Part shown: positions 18,701-30,663 of the stretch, in pieces | Layout of the letters: the number at the start of each line of letters is the position of its first letter | How positions within the stretch are numbered: the stretch's first letter is position 1 | Assembly (NCBI GenBank): GCA_000697475.1 | Contig: JNEU01001077.1 | Span: 1-37,217 of the forward strand | Length of the DNA: 37,217 bases | Reading direction: 5' to 3' | Source of the DNA: Lichtheimia corymbifera B2541 | Lineage: Eukaryota > Mucoromycota > Mucoromycetes > Mucorales > Lichtheimiaceae | Made by a program: the position numbers and the translations under genes | The notes under the pieces: model-generated | What the model was told of the DNA's origin: nothing | What the model saw: only the letters and a program-made list of their open reading frames with translations | Databases searched by the model: none

Positions 18701-21700
18701 ATGGATCACTCTGCTTTCTTATCAAAGACACTCAACAAGTAATTCATCGTCATCAGCAATAGATACCGTACCGTACCTTATATTTATTTTTGCACAGATT
18801 CAACAAACACCCGCGGAAACGCACTCAGCTTGTCCAGGAAGCCATCCTCCCCTGGTTACGCAGCAACAAGTCAATTGCACTATCGTCCTTATCAACATCA
18901 TCATCCACCCAGAAAAAGACCCACAAGCTACGCAATCTACTCTCATCACGCAAAGGAAAAGGTCGTCGCAATAAGGGGTTGACAGCATCCCACCAGCACT
19001 CTGATGACCTGATACACGTCTTGCTTGAATGGTAAATCGGCAACAACACCCACGTGGAAGAAGAATTGCGTGTACTCATTTCCATTTCCCAGGTGGAAAG
19101 CCTTGATGGGTTCAGTGAGATATATCGAACATTCGCAGCAAACGCCCTATCTTGAATCCATTGTTGAGATCCTTTCTCGGTAAGCAGGAAACGAAAATGT
19201 CGTACACAATAACCGAATAATTGAAATTGATTGGACAATTTATCTTTTTAGTGAGGAATTCATATCCTATGGTAAAGAGAGTGTGCTATTGACAAGTGGT
19301 TGCAATTGTTTCTTACACGAGGCTTTTCAAATCGTTTTTCCTTAAAGACCACCATCTCCTTGCCTCCGACCTCGGCTGTGAAACAAATAGCGATGGCACA
19401 AATCTCAGATCAAGTTACCTCGAGTTACTCAATGATACGGTTCAATACGCCATCAACAGTGCCAATGCAAGCACCGTACATCCGGGGTCCATGATATTTT
19501 GTGCACATGTCTTGGGTAAGAGGGTGCATGACTTGCATCATCCAAGGGTTACATTTCACTAAAAAAAGATACATTCTCTCTCTTTATTCAGCTTTAGGCT
19601 TTTTCAAGTTGCCAGGATTAGCTTATCATCTTCTCAATCTTTTACCTGTACAACGCCGGACACTATCCCGAATCCGTCAAGAGCTCTTATGCAACGCCCC
19701 ATCTTGCACATCCTCGTCATCATCCTTATCCTCATCGGCAACAGCAGCAGCAGCAGTAGCTCCTGACATGTAAGGCACACACTATCATCCCTTGCGCGCA
19801 CATTGGTGTGGGATTTGGATTGATAACACAGGAGTTGATAGTGTATCCCGATTGTTCAATGCTATACCAAACCACCTCCATCCCTTAATGAAAAACCCAT
19901 CGTCAGGACAAGTGAGCAACAAGCATATAGCAGCATGTACAATCAGCCAAGGTATGATTGGAAAAAAAAGGTCAAAGGATATTGATATTGACATCTCCTT
20001 TTTTTTCCCTAGGTGGCAAACAAGTGATCGTGCATTTTACATCCTTTTCTATCAACGTTATCACTTGCATCTGAGGACATATATAGATGCAGCTACGCTT
20101 CTCCCGAATGCAAGCACATTGCTATTATCAGAAAAGAACGCACTACTTGCATGGTCACCAGGGTATCTTCACTTTGCAGCTTACATGGCGGACAAGATAG
20201 TACATTTGCTGCAGTATGACCCGTCCACAATGGCCTCATTCTTGTTGAATCCAAATTCGACGACGACGACTATTTTGTCCCATCCCCAACAACAAAAGGA
20301 GGCACCGTGTAACACGATGGGTGCACAAACGAGTTTTGAAATTGCCAAGAATGATCTGCGTTCGGCATCGCCACCTCCATTTGCCACTGCAATAAGCGGT
20401 AGAACGGCTATTGACGAAAGCAGTAACGCCGAGTCAAGACGACACAGCCTTGGAGCGGATACCATTCAATGCAGCAAATCCATGGTGTTGCGATCCATGG
20501 TGATCAATATGAGTGCATTGGATCAGCATCAGCAGCAATCTACATCTGCATCTGGTAAACCACGCACATTGGATGCAACATCGCGCCGTTATGCATACTG
20601 CCTTGTTTCGTGTGGCGTGCCTTTGAATGATGTCACGGGATTGCTTCTATTTCGAGATATGCTCAACGTTTGGATTCGAACTATTGCCAAACAAATCAGG
20701 TGGACTGTGCCAACAAGTGTATTTTGTAAGTGTTGCTTTGGTAAATCTTGATGCAAGGCAAATCGATAACAAACAAAATCCCATTAGGCTTTCTCGACTT
20801 TGTTGAAGATCTCTTTGTGGAAATACAAAAGTAAGGTTATTATACTCCTTTTGCTACCCCTTGCTTACTGATTATTATGATGCAATTTACAGGAAAGATA
20901 ATCCAGCAAAAACGTTTGAATATCTTGATCTCCCATTCGTCATTCACACCCTGAACATCATTCTTGTGCAATGCGACAACACGATCGTCCAAATGCGAGC
21001 ACTTGCATTCATATACACCCAATTTGGATCCTTGACTGAGAGCCACCCCGATTTGTTAACAATGCTGTGCACTCGTATCTTGCTGCATCCTTTCATTTTT
21101 GAGAGATATCTCACCCATTGGCACTCTGGTATTCGTGTGATTTTCCTTCAATGTCTTTTTTGGCGCCTAAGATCCGTATGGTCCTTTGCCACTGTTCCAT
21201 GGAAACCAACTTTTGCTTCGTCGTCAACTCCGAAAGAATGCAACGGCAAATATTGTTGGCATGTATGGCACGTAGAACATCCAGGTAAGCATCCACCAAA
21301 TCGTTATTTGATTCATCCACTGACATTGACATGTGTTATATTAAAGGTTACATTACCAACATCCCGCTTTTCAGAAAGTACCGCTTAGCCATTTTGTATG
21401 TAACACAGCATGATCGTCAGATTCTTTTGTGTGACAAATATGCTAATCAACTTTTTACAGGGAAGTTCATATTGCCATGGAAACATTACTTTCAGCTTTT
21501 CATCGACAATACGATCATCTTCAAGCAGTGTATCGCAGCATCATGGATCCTCGTGAGAGACATGCTGAGTTGATTCGACTTGATGCTGATGTTCAAGCAC
21601 CTACTCCTTTCCTCCCTGATACTTTTGCATCACAGCTAAACCACCCCGATGCATCACACAGACAGCAGCAACAACAACCAAAGCATGCAAAGTCAACACT

Positions 21701-22337
21701 CTTACGAGCATCGCATTCTGGAGAAGAACAACAGAAACGGGCAACTCGACGTTTGAGCAGCATTTACAATCATACAACAAGACGATTATCATCTGTATTT
21801 TCCTCATCAGCAACCTCCTTACCTTCACCTGATGAAAAATTCTCTACTTTTTCACCACGGCGCTTTAGCGAACCAAAGTTGTCATTGATGGGTGCACCGG
21901 CATCCGCTTTACCTTGTGATGAATATTACTGCGTACCAGATGCATACAAATCCGTCACTAACAAGCGCAGCATGGTGACATTTAGCCATACCAACAGTGT
22001 ATATGATCGTTTCGTTGCCCACGGTGATAAAGTGACTAGCAGCACCAGTACCACCAGCAGTAGCAGCAGCAGCAGCAGCAGTCGATGTGGTGAAGATTCG
22101 GCTTATGCGAGCGGCACATCTACTCCTCTCATCATCGATCCAATATTGACCCCTGATGTATCTATCTCACAATCGATTCAAGATGCAAGTACATGGCAAT
22201 ATTCACCCCTGGTTCACAAGTATGCCATTAAAGCTGTCGAGGAAATGGAGCAGGTAGCAAAATGCAAGACACCACCAGCTGCCACATCATTATCAGTGGA
22301 TTGGCCCAAAGCATGGTCATTTCCAATGGCTCTTTAA
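18701..22337 (+). CDS. DUF1765 family protein (UPF0592-like), function unknown
   Basis: Eleven exons join in frame: 18701-18738, 18798-19031, 19093-19179, 19252-19271, 19348-19515, 19592-19769, 20013-20725, 20788-20830, 20893-21284, 21347-21395 and 21461-22337, giving 932 residues. The segment LLEWWKALMGS, the ASDLGCETN..RSSYLELL block, NASTVHPGS, and LALGFFKLPGLAYHLLNLLP match my recollection of fungal DUF1765 proteins. Further on are DFVEDLFVEIQKK, THWHSGIR and a long Ser/Gln-rich tail with a poly-Ser (AGC) run at about 22047-22082, ending WPKAWSFPMAL. Family members are large, poorly characterised fungal proteins. The 243-nt sixth intron is unusually long for this locus, because shorter alternatives create stops. 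The reading at 21180-21284 is the least natural part of the model. The gene ends 205 bp from the convergent synthetase gene. Confidence 0.72.
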
Positions 22338-22542
22338 TCTAGTCTTTTATATACCCTGTTTACTGTTAATGTAATATACTATATATCATTCTCTTTTATA
22401 TAAGCATGCGCATCACAATGGTGGTGAAGCGTACGAATCAATCACATGACAAAGGAGGGAAAACGTCAACTCGCTAGTGAGCACTCTTTTTTATCGATAA
22501 ATGTATACTCTTTTATACAAGGCGGATATTCTACTAGTGCTG

Positions 22543-24479
22543 CTATAGCTTGGATAAGCGCTTTTGTTGATTTTCATAAATAGCTTTCATGTCTTTTCTT
22601 AAAATCTTGCCGGCGCCATTTGTAGGAATGGCGTCAATGATTCTGACTCCACCACGTAGTCGCTTATGGTTGGCAACACGTGCATTAACCCAATCACGGA
22701 TAGTGGTTTCAAGTTCGGTCTTGCTGTTTTGTTGCATGGAATGTTGATGGGTGACAACAAAAGCCAATGGGATTTCTGTGCCTTGTGTCTCGTCATAAAC
22801 GCCAATAACACCTGCATCAGCCACGTGAGGACATTGCAACAACACTGCTTCCAATTCAACCGGTGCCACTTGGAATCCCTTGTATTTGATCAATTCCTTG
22901 ATCCGATCCACAACATAATAATTGCCCTCTTCATCGACGCGAACGATATCACCGGTGTGGAACCATCCATCTTTGTCAATTGTATTTGCTGTAGCTTCAG
23001 GATTATCCTTATAGCCTTGTGTGACATTGGGTCCTTTGACGCATAATTCACCAGGTTCATTCACACCTAGCTCTGCTTGGCATGTCAGCATTTCCTCATC
23101 CACCTTTTTTTCTTTCCACTGTTTACCTCGTCCACTGGATGGATCTACGATTTTGGCTTTCATAAAAGGTGCCAATCGCCCAACCGAATCAGGTCGTGCC
23201 CATTCTGGCAACTGATAAGTAATCACCCTGACAGCCTCGAGTTAATCATGTCGTCAACAAGAACAGTATTTCCACTTACGGAGACATCTCAGTAAGGCCG
23301 TATCCTTGTGTCAATGGAACTTTGTATTTTGCTTTGAATCGCTCAATGATGGCCGGTGACAATGGCGCTGAACCGCAACCCACTGCTTGTAAGCTCGACA
23401 GATCATACTCATCGCACTCTGGGCGATTCACCAAGTGGATGATAATGGGTGGGGCTGCTGTGAAATCAGTCACTTTGAAGCGCTGGATGGTATCACATAA
23501 TGTGCGCACTGAATATTTTTCAACAATGACAGTCGTAGCACCTTGGGGGATACCCGAATTCATGTATCGATGCACACCTAAAATAAAAATGCCTCATTAT
23601 TATCATCATCCCTGCTTGTTAGATGCTTGCGTACCTGAAAAGTGATACAATGGAATCACAGCAGTCATTACTTTTTGTGGTGGGGGATCCATCTGAAAGA
23701 TGCCTGCAAACTTATTGGTCTCCATCACCATGCTAATCACATTGTAATGACTGAAAGCATGCATTGAATTAGCTTTAATCTCCTTTTTCATAAATGCAAT
23801 TTACCTTGTAATCACGCCTTTACTTTTTCCAGTGGTACCACTGGAAAAGCACAGATATGCAGTCGTATCAACCGATTCTTGGTGTGTCATTGGAATAGGG
23901 CTTAATGCTGGTTGCGAATAATCGATAAAGACATCTGACCATAGGGGCACACGCTGCTTAGGATCGCGGATGATGGAAAATACGCTTGTTCGTGGCAGTC
24001 CCACTGCAGCTGCTGCATCTAATGCTGTATCCAGGTTGCTTGGATGGGCAATCAACACCTTGGCATTACTGATTTGAAGTTGTCGCTGCAGCTCACTTGA
24101 GACGTAGGATGTATTTGCAGGGCTGATGGCGATACCTGCTGACATGGTTCCCATATAGATAGGTGCCATATAAATCTAAAAGATCACGTGATGATGCATC
24201 AGGTACGTGTATAGAAGATCATCATGAAACGGATTCCCAACTTACATTGTTTGGTATAAAAGTGCATACAGCATCGCCCCTTTTCAATCCAAATCGTAAA
24301 AGGCCAGCATGAAATGTCCCAATCAATCGACGCAGCCCGTAAAGTGTAAGCGATTCACCGGTACGTGCATCAATGAATAATGTGTGGTGCTCAGGCTTTT
24401 TGTATTGGTTGCTCAGCACCATATCCACCACATTGGTGTATTCGTATGGTGTCGAGTACATATCCTCCTTGTTGCTCAT
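22543..24479 (-). CDS. 4-coumarate-CoA-ligase-like acyl-CoA synthetase, peroxisomal
   Basis: Five exons (24479-24246, 24175-23805, 23750-23635, 23577-23280, 23227-22543) give 567 residues, a normal length for the ANL superfamily. The enzyme adenylates a carboxylic acid with ATP and transfers it to CoA. Seen are the P-loop SSGTTGKSKG (about 189-198), YGLTEMSP (333-340), GWFHTGD (about 427-433), the hinge DRIKELIKYKG (about 447-457) and the C-terminal catalytic-lysine motif NGAGKILRK (about 545-553). The last three residues are SKL, a canonical PTS1 peroxisomal import signal. Fungal members of this branch activate medium-chain, aromatic or jasmonate-like acids, and the substrate cannot be read from the sequence. 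A TATA-like ATTTATAA lies about 80 bp before the ATG. All introns keep phase. Confidence 0.92.
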
Positions 24480-25044
24480 CGTCTTGGGTTACGTGAAAAA
24501 AAGGAGGGGTGCAAGTGTGTGAGCTCGCTCATTTTTATGCAAATTGAAAGAGCCTTATAAATCCATTTCCCGCCGAAACGACCTGGTAGCTCTCTGAGGG
24601 GTTATTGGGAAGATCGGTTTTCCCACATCTGGCGTTTCTTTGTGTTGCTTTCATGCGAGCGTATAGGATACACAATAGAAAATAAGCATTCAAACATCCT
24701 TTTAGCAACACTGTTTACAAGTCAGTGCATAGCAACACACGCAAAGGAAACGCGGTACAATACAAGGTTGTGTATGTGCCTGCAGCAGTGATATAGTCTC
24801 TCTATCCCTGCATCCTACAATCGATGACCAAAGTTTTTCCCACCAAAGCCGCACTAGTCGATAGTTTTCCCACAACCGCTCTCCCACCATAAGCTGCAAT
24901 GACGAGTGATGTTTAATAGCTCTATGGTAACGGAAAAATGATAAGCAATAACTGTACAAGTGTTTAAAGAGTAAAAGTACAAGGATGTGGAGGAGTAGTA
25001 GGAGTAGTAATGTACAACAACAAAGTAGAAAAGATAATAGTATA
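24480..25044. promoter_or_regulatory. Upstream region of the acyl-CoA synthetase gene and 3' side of the START gene
   Basis: The synthetase promoter has a TATA-like element at 24555-24562 (minus strand ATTTATAA). Short hydrophobic open frames at 24702-25081 are read from AT-rich sequence that probably is 3' untranslated region of the START-domain gene. No further gene is seen. Confidence 0.4.
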
Positions 25045-28000
25045 TCAGCATCGACAAGATAGCTTGCCCATGTAATAGCAAACTGCCATCAGTAGCAAGA
25101 TGATAGAGAGCTGTGGGCCAGTAAATGACAGCTCATCACTAATGACAAGGACGCTGCTGTTTCTCCTTCGGATAAACTATTACAAATAAATCGTGAGCTC
25201 CGGCGTTCATATGATGATTTCACTCCCCCATTTCTCTTACCTCTCGTGCACTAGCTGGCGTACTAGGTGTCGCCAAACGCCCGTTTGCATCTTGAAACCC
25301 TATTTTGTGTCGGTGTTAATAACGCTGAGCATGAATGATGACGCCCAAAAAGATGCTTACATGGTGGTGGATCGTCCCATTTGGTCTTTACAGGCTCAGG
25401 ACGTCGTTTATAGCTATGCTCTTTATCCTTGGGTGCGATCGCAGGCGAGTCTTCGAAATGTACTGATGGAGTTGTAGAGGTAGGTGGTGAAGGTGGTAGA
25501 AATTGATGTGTTTCCATAAACTCTTCTTCCTCTTCCTCTTCCTCCTCCTCTTCTTTTTCAGGCTCATCTTTGAGAGATACACCGTTACATGTGTAGCGAG
25601 GAGTTGATCCTGGTGGGTTTGGAATGATGGCTGCTTCAATGGCACAACCATCCATGGTATCATCTTCGGTATATATTCTGATACCCATATCATCTGCTCG
25701 TAGCTCAACACGTACGCCTTGACTTGGCTGAGTTGTTACATTGAATCCGCAACTATACATGCTGGTGTGCGTACGGATATCGGTGCACCATAATGAGATG
25801 GCATCCTTTTGCTGTTTTTGTTGATGGTGATGGGATGGCTTGTGCTTGGCAATGAGAGTGATTCGGTAACTCTTGTCTTTGGAATCAAATGACTCGTGGG
25901 TGATTTTGCCTGCCACACGTCGGATATAAGGTGGACATCCATGTTGTCTCAAATACCATTGTACACGATCGACACATGCAGGTACATCCATTGTCAGCTG
26001 ACGAACGATGGCGGGTGGTAATGGTGCCGTGCCTTCCAATTCCATGTGCGATACAAATGTCACTTGCACACCTATGCTTGATTTCCCACGTCGGATTGGA
26101 TGTAGTGCCCAGCCATAAACAAAGATACGTCCTCGTACATGGGTTTTGGCCTCAGGGATCATGTTGTCGGATACACTAGCGCTGGCAACATAGATCGACC
26201 CCGTTGCTGGATCACTGTCAATAGCATTCAAGAGCGAGAAATCACGACTGTGGATGGGAAACATGCTACGCATTTGCGTATACACCAAGTACTCTTTTTG
26301 TGAAAAACGTTCAACCACTTGTCCCGTTTCGAAATGTTCATCCCCTAAATACATAAATTCCATCATGAGTAAACGCAATGAAGGTGGGTGCCTTTGATTT
26401 CTACTTACATATCTTTCGAGCACCAAAGCTTTGGATCACTGAGCATACTTGTTCTGGTGTCCAAGTACCATTAACAACGACATCACCACGTAGGATGGAT
26501 AATGCAGACCCTTGAACGGATTTGGAATAAAGCTTTGCACTGTTCTTTTGCCCAATTTCTTTCCACTCGTCGAGATCACTGGATGCCAATCGTTTCAATG
26601 TATCCAGACATTGTTTACGTGCAGTGCGATGCCTTGATGGCGGGTATAATCGACTTGAGGGATGGATCAATGGTTGCGGAAGGGGTTGCTCATTGTTGGA
26701 TACCAATGATTCATTGGATGTTGCTGGTGTTGCTGTGGTCAATGATCCATGATTGCTGCTACGAAGTGATGTCTCATCGTCCGCAAATCGAATTTTTCTC
26801 GTCATGGAAGATGAACGTGATGTTGCTGGTGATTCATTTGGTTGAAGCGATGAAGAACGTGGTGGTCGATTTGATGACATGCCAGAGTTGGGATGAAGAT
26901 GATGGCTAAATTGATCATGTGAGTCAATGCATTGTTATATCTCACTTTGTAAGATAATTTACCTTGATGATGATGATGATGATTGTAAAATCGACACTGG
27001 CTTTTTCTGTGGCCTTGACGGTGATGATGTATGTTGCTGTTGTTGTTGTGCGGGTGGTGTCATGATAGATGGCCTACGTTGACCATCAGGTAATGATGAC
27101 GCTGTGGCACTCGATGGTTTTCTACCAGCTTTTTGCATCAGGTATTGTTCAACTTCTGCAATGATGAGCGGTCGACGCGCCAATGATTTCTTGGTCAAGC
27201 CTGCAATCCATCCTTTCACGCTTTCTTGAGTATAAAAAGTGACTTTGGTAGATGGCGGTGATGTATGAAGTGGTTTGAGGACCCATCCCTGCAGCTTCAT
27301 TTGTCGTCGATTACGTCCTGGCACCTTTGGAAGCTTGGGAGTCTCAATACTTGTACATGCAAACATAATAACACCATCAGCTGAACATTCGATCCTTTCA
27401 ACCAGGGCAACATCATATGCTCTAATACAAGAGATGAATATTATTATTATCATAGCCATAGTTGATGGATGAGGGAATACTTACTTTGATGCTGCACTTG
27501 GACGATATGCTTCATAGGTGATGGAAGTGGTTTCATTCAGATTTTCCACAAGGCGGCCTTCATCAAATCTATTAAACACCGACAGCCACGTGGATTAGAC
27601 TCTCTTTGCGTGATCGACCATCACCCCTGAAAGCGAAGCACACACTTACTGAGTATCCCATAGTTTCCGCATGCCGATCACGTAAAATACAGCTTGGGGC
27701 GAGAATCCATGAATGACTGTTTCTCCTTTGAAAATGGGTGCTTTGGTATCCAACATTTTGCTGTTGTTGTTGTTGTTCTTTGTAGATTGATGCATGTAGA
27801 CCATGACACCACTCTTATGCTTGAGGGTCTTTTTCCATGTCTCCTCCTTTGTCAGTTGTTTGATGGCAAGCATGGCTTGTTCAGCTTGGTAATTGTGATA
27901 ACTCTTTGAACTAAATAACGGCGATGATCCGTTGCTATTGCTACTGCTGGTTTTTGTGTCACCAGCACCCGTGGTGGAATTGTTGGAAGATACGTCGAGG

Positions 28001-28230
28001 TACATGGATTGTTCAAAAGAGCGTATAGAAGGTCGAGGTGCTGCTTCATCGTCGTCACTAAACGGATATGCTGGACGCGTTGCAATTGGACGTAGCTGAT
28101 CAGGAACAGCAGCAGCAATGTCTGATTCGGCTTCGGTCGAGATGCCGCTATCACGATCGTGGCTGAGAACGTGAACAGGGAGGAATGCGGTGTTGGTGGA
28201 AGACGAAGACGAAGAACGCGGAAAAGACAT
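25045..28230 (-). CDS. Double START-domain lipid-transfer-like protein with C-terminal membrane anchor
   Basis: Seven exons (28230-27650, 27568-27485, 27421-26963, 26905-26409, 26344-25361, 25299-25241, 25176-25045) join without a phase error into 931 residues. After a Ser-rich start there is a START domain at about 112-320 (MRKLWDTQFDEGRLVENL, a Tyr-rich strand, PGRNRRQMKLQGWVLKP, ESVKGWIAGL). A disordered Ser/Gln/Pro linker follows, and then a second START domain at about 470-684 (GARKIWDEHFETGQVVERF, FPIHSRDFSLL, GRIFVYGWALHPI). The parallel LWD.FDEG / IWD.FETG shows these are tandem units. A beta-rich region and an 11-Glu run come next. The last exon adds a hydrophobic helix (LSIILLLMAVCYYMG, about 911-925), giving a tail-anchored topology. 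START domains bind sterols, phospholipids or ceramide in a cavity, so a role at a membrane contact is an inference. The last two introns are supported by frame and donor quality only. Confidence 0.8.
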
Positions 28231-29100
28231 TGTAGAATAGAGGCTTTCCCCCGTTATTTATAAAAGTGCACTATGTTGTAGTGTTGTTTCTTAAAAGTTG
28301 TAAAAGTAGTAGAAGGAAAAGATGAATTACATGTATCAAATTAACTCTACGCGTACAGTGCAAGCGGTTCACCAAATTACATGCACTTTGTGTAACTCAA
28401 CACGTTGCCTTGGCTCATGATGTATATGCTTATTTAGTATGTGCCTTGAATGCCGCTTTCATCATATTATAATTTCATATCACCGCCAACAACCCCTACC
28501 CATTACATTCATCTATCAGAGTGGCTGTGATGCCTCCTTCGATGAAAGATTATGATAGGGGAAAAGTTTAAAAGAAGAAACGAGTATATACCATCCACAT
28601 GCACAAGTCTCCAAACAATGATAGGTTGCACGAGCCTTTTTTGCCACTGTGTGAACAAAGGGGAAGATCAAGCCTAAAGCCAATAAGAGAGTGCTTCTCC
28701 TTTTGACGAGTATAGATAGTAACATGAATGCATTGTGAAGATCCCTTCACCGAGAAAATCGTTGCCCCGTGCACACTCTTAACATGGCCACTGTATTATA
28801 AAGTGTGGGGACTTCGTGGATGACCTCCGCTTTAGTTTCAGACACGAGGGGCTCACCCTATTAACCTCTTGGCTCAACAGACAGTCGTATCAGCATTTGC
28901 ATTGAACAGTTTCCATTTCGAGTAGTCCCATAATACCATACCAACATGTCATAATAAACATGGATGGGATGCTTTTATAGAGCATGACAGCTTTTACAAC
29001 CATTGATATGAATCATTCTAAACATGCTCTTTTAAAGAAATCGACTTTTGAATAACAATGAAATATATGTACAATGAATCTAGAAAGAGAATGGTGGCTG
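28231..29100. promoter_or_regulatory. START-gene promoter and intergenic region
   Basis: A clear TATA box on the minus strand (TTTTATAAATAA, 28254-28265) lies about 25-35 bp before the START-gene ATG at 28230. The rest contains a minus-strand open frame at 28516-28725 with a hydrophobic start (LLLALGLIFPF) and a few Cys. That could be a tiny secreted protein, but it has no other support. The remainder down to the TTI2 stop at 29101 looks empty. Confidence 0.45.
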
Positions 29101-30484
29101 CTATTGTGTATTGCCGAAGAGCGCCGAGAATGACTCTTGATCATATTGGAGTAGTGCATCGATATCATCCTATTCATTGTCTCTTTTAATCAATGTCCTT
29201 CCACTCACACAAACCTATTTTCATCGTCTTACCTTGGCAGCATCTTGTGTACAAGCTTGGAATAAACGGAAGGTATGTTGTAGTGTGTGTCGCATTTCCT
29301 TATCAGAGGATGAATCTCCCTTGGAATAATGAAGCCAACAAGTCGCCAGCCCCTTGAGAATGACTCCTTTAAATCGGGTTATCCTATCCAACACTTCATT
29401 CAATCCTTATGTCCATATATCACATACATATATATATATATATGTACCTTGGCCAGCATGTATGCATCACAGTTTGTAATGATTCCAAGGCTACCTTGTT
29501 GAGTTGGTAAATAGGCATGCTAAGCGCTTCAGCAATAGCTCCAATGGTGGGCTGGGGAAAAAAGGAAAGGTCAATTAACGAAATTGATCTCTTTGTATCA
29601 AACCCATCAATCCACTTACTTTGAGATAATAAATACCCAAAGGTCCTAATTCCATATAAAGTCGACTCACGGGTCGTAATAGTGCTTCCAAATGTCGCTT
29701 CTTGGATACTGCAGATTGGAACCCCAGGATGACACCATTAACCATCACTCTCTCGTATAACTGAGCCCGTTCTTTGCTTCCAGCAGCCTTGGTCTTATCA
29801 ATGAGATCCAGCAGACATGGGTATGCTGCATTGAGTAATAGCACATCGTTATCTTGGGATAAATAAGTGAGACAATGAAAGAGGGCCTATAAAAAAAGAG
29901 TCAATGATACCTTCAATCAAGAATTCTTCTTGTATCTCATGCCTGCCTCAATATAAACATTATCGATGGATGAGCGGATGAGTAGCTTTGAATCCAGTTT
30001 TGCCACGAGTCGTCGAATAATATTGGCTCCACGCACTTTATAGGAAACCTCATAATCATCCAAGATCAACAGTGTTGCTGGTATCATCTGGGGTAATGCA
30101 GCACCCAGTTTCTCGCCCTATACGTGTATATATGTATATCACCCAATGAATACCATGTATGCATAGTAATCCCATATGCTAACTTACAGGGCAAGTATTG
30201 ACGATCCATTCAATCACGTCTACTTGGTCGTATCCATTCTGTGTCTCCTTCCACGTTTGGTTTTCCAAATGCTCAGAATCAATGCGTGGATCAGCATAGC
30301 GCGTGTTTCGAGTGTCGAGTGCCGGATGTTGATGGCGAGCAAATGCTTGTCGTAAACTGCCAAGGACGTCCGTTAAATGAGTTGCCACGATATGATTAGA
30401 GGGGTCGGCAAGGCGATCGTTGGCATCGCAACAAGTGCTGGTATAAAAGTGGAGGAATGCTTGCTGGTGGTGGTCGTCGTCCAT
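29101..30484 (-). CDS. TTI2: Tti2-like subunit of the Tel2-Tti1-Tti2 (TTT) co-chaperone complex
   Basis: Six exons (30484-30188, 30117-29947, 29886-29620, 29551-29448, 29383-29233, 29169-29101) give 352 residues. The TTT complex works with Hsp90/R2TP to fold and stabilise PIKK kinases such as TOR, ATM and ATR. The diagnostic stretch is LLILDDYEVSYKVRGANI, followed by LFHCLTYL and AYPCLLDLID, the alpha-helical repeat core of the family (DUF2454/Tti2); CWPRITRFKG near the C-terminus also fits. The start ATG at 30484 gives a shorter N-terminus than many relatives, and an upstream exon is possible. The junction between exons 2 and 3 works only with a GC donor (GAG/GCAGGC, acceptor TTATAG). Another intron contains a (TA)n run at about 29428-29443. 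The gene starts 180 bp from the RNA ligase stop, both on the minus strand. Confidence 0.8.
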
Positions 30485-30663
30485 GTCGGGTTTCAAGAGA
30501 ACCTGTCCAGCCTGTGGATGTGTGTCTACATTTAGAGCGCATAATTCAATTCACGTGACTATGCTAGAAACCCACGGTTGCTATGTAGCGAGGTATAGCG
30601 TGATTTTTTATTATGCAACGTAAATGATACATGGGGAATAATATACAATGGGTGGATTCTTTT

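Noticed and set aside
19792..20012. Reading 19792-20012 as an exon of the DUF1765 gene
   Set aside because: Joining it to the upstream exon with either nearby acceptor creates an immediate stop; a single long intron 19770-20012 restores the frame on both sides.
24702..25081. Minus-strand hydrophobic open frames below the START gene
   Set aside because: They overlap the proposed last exon and 3' untranslated region of the START gene in other frames.
28516..28774. Small hydrophobic open frames upstream of TTI2
   Set aside because: Too short, without splice or family support; kept only as a remark in the intergenic entry.
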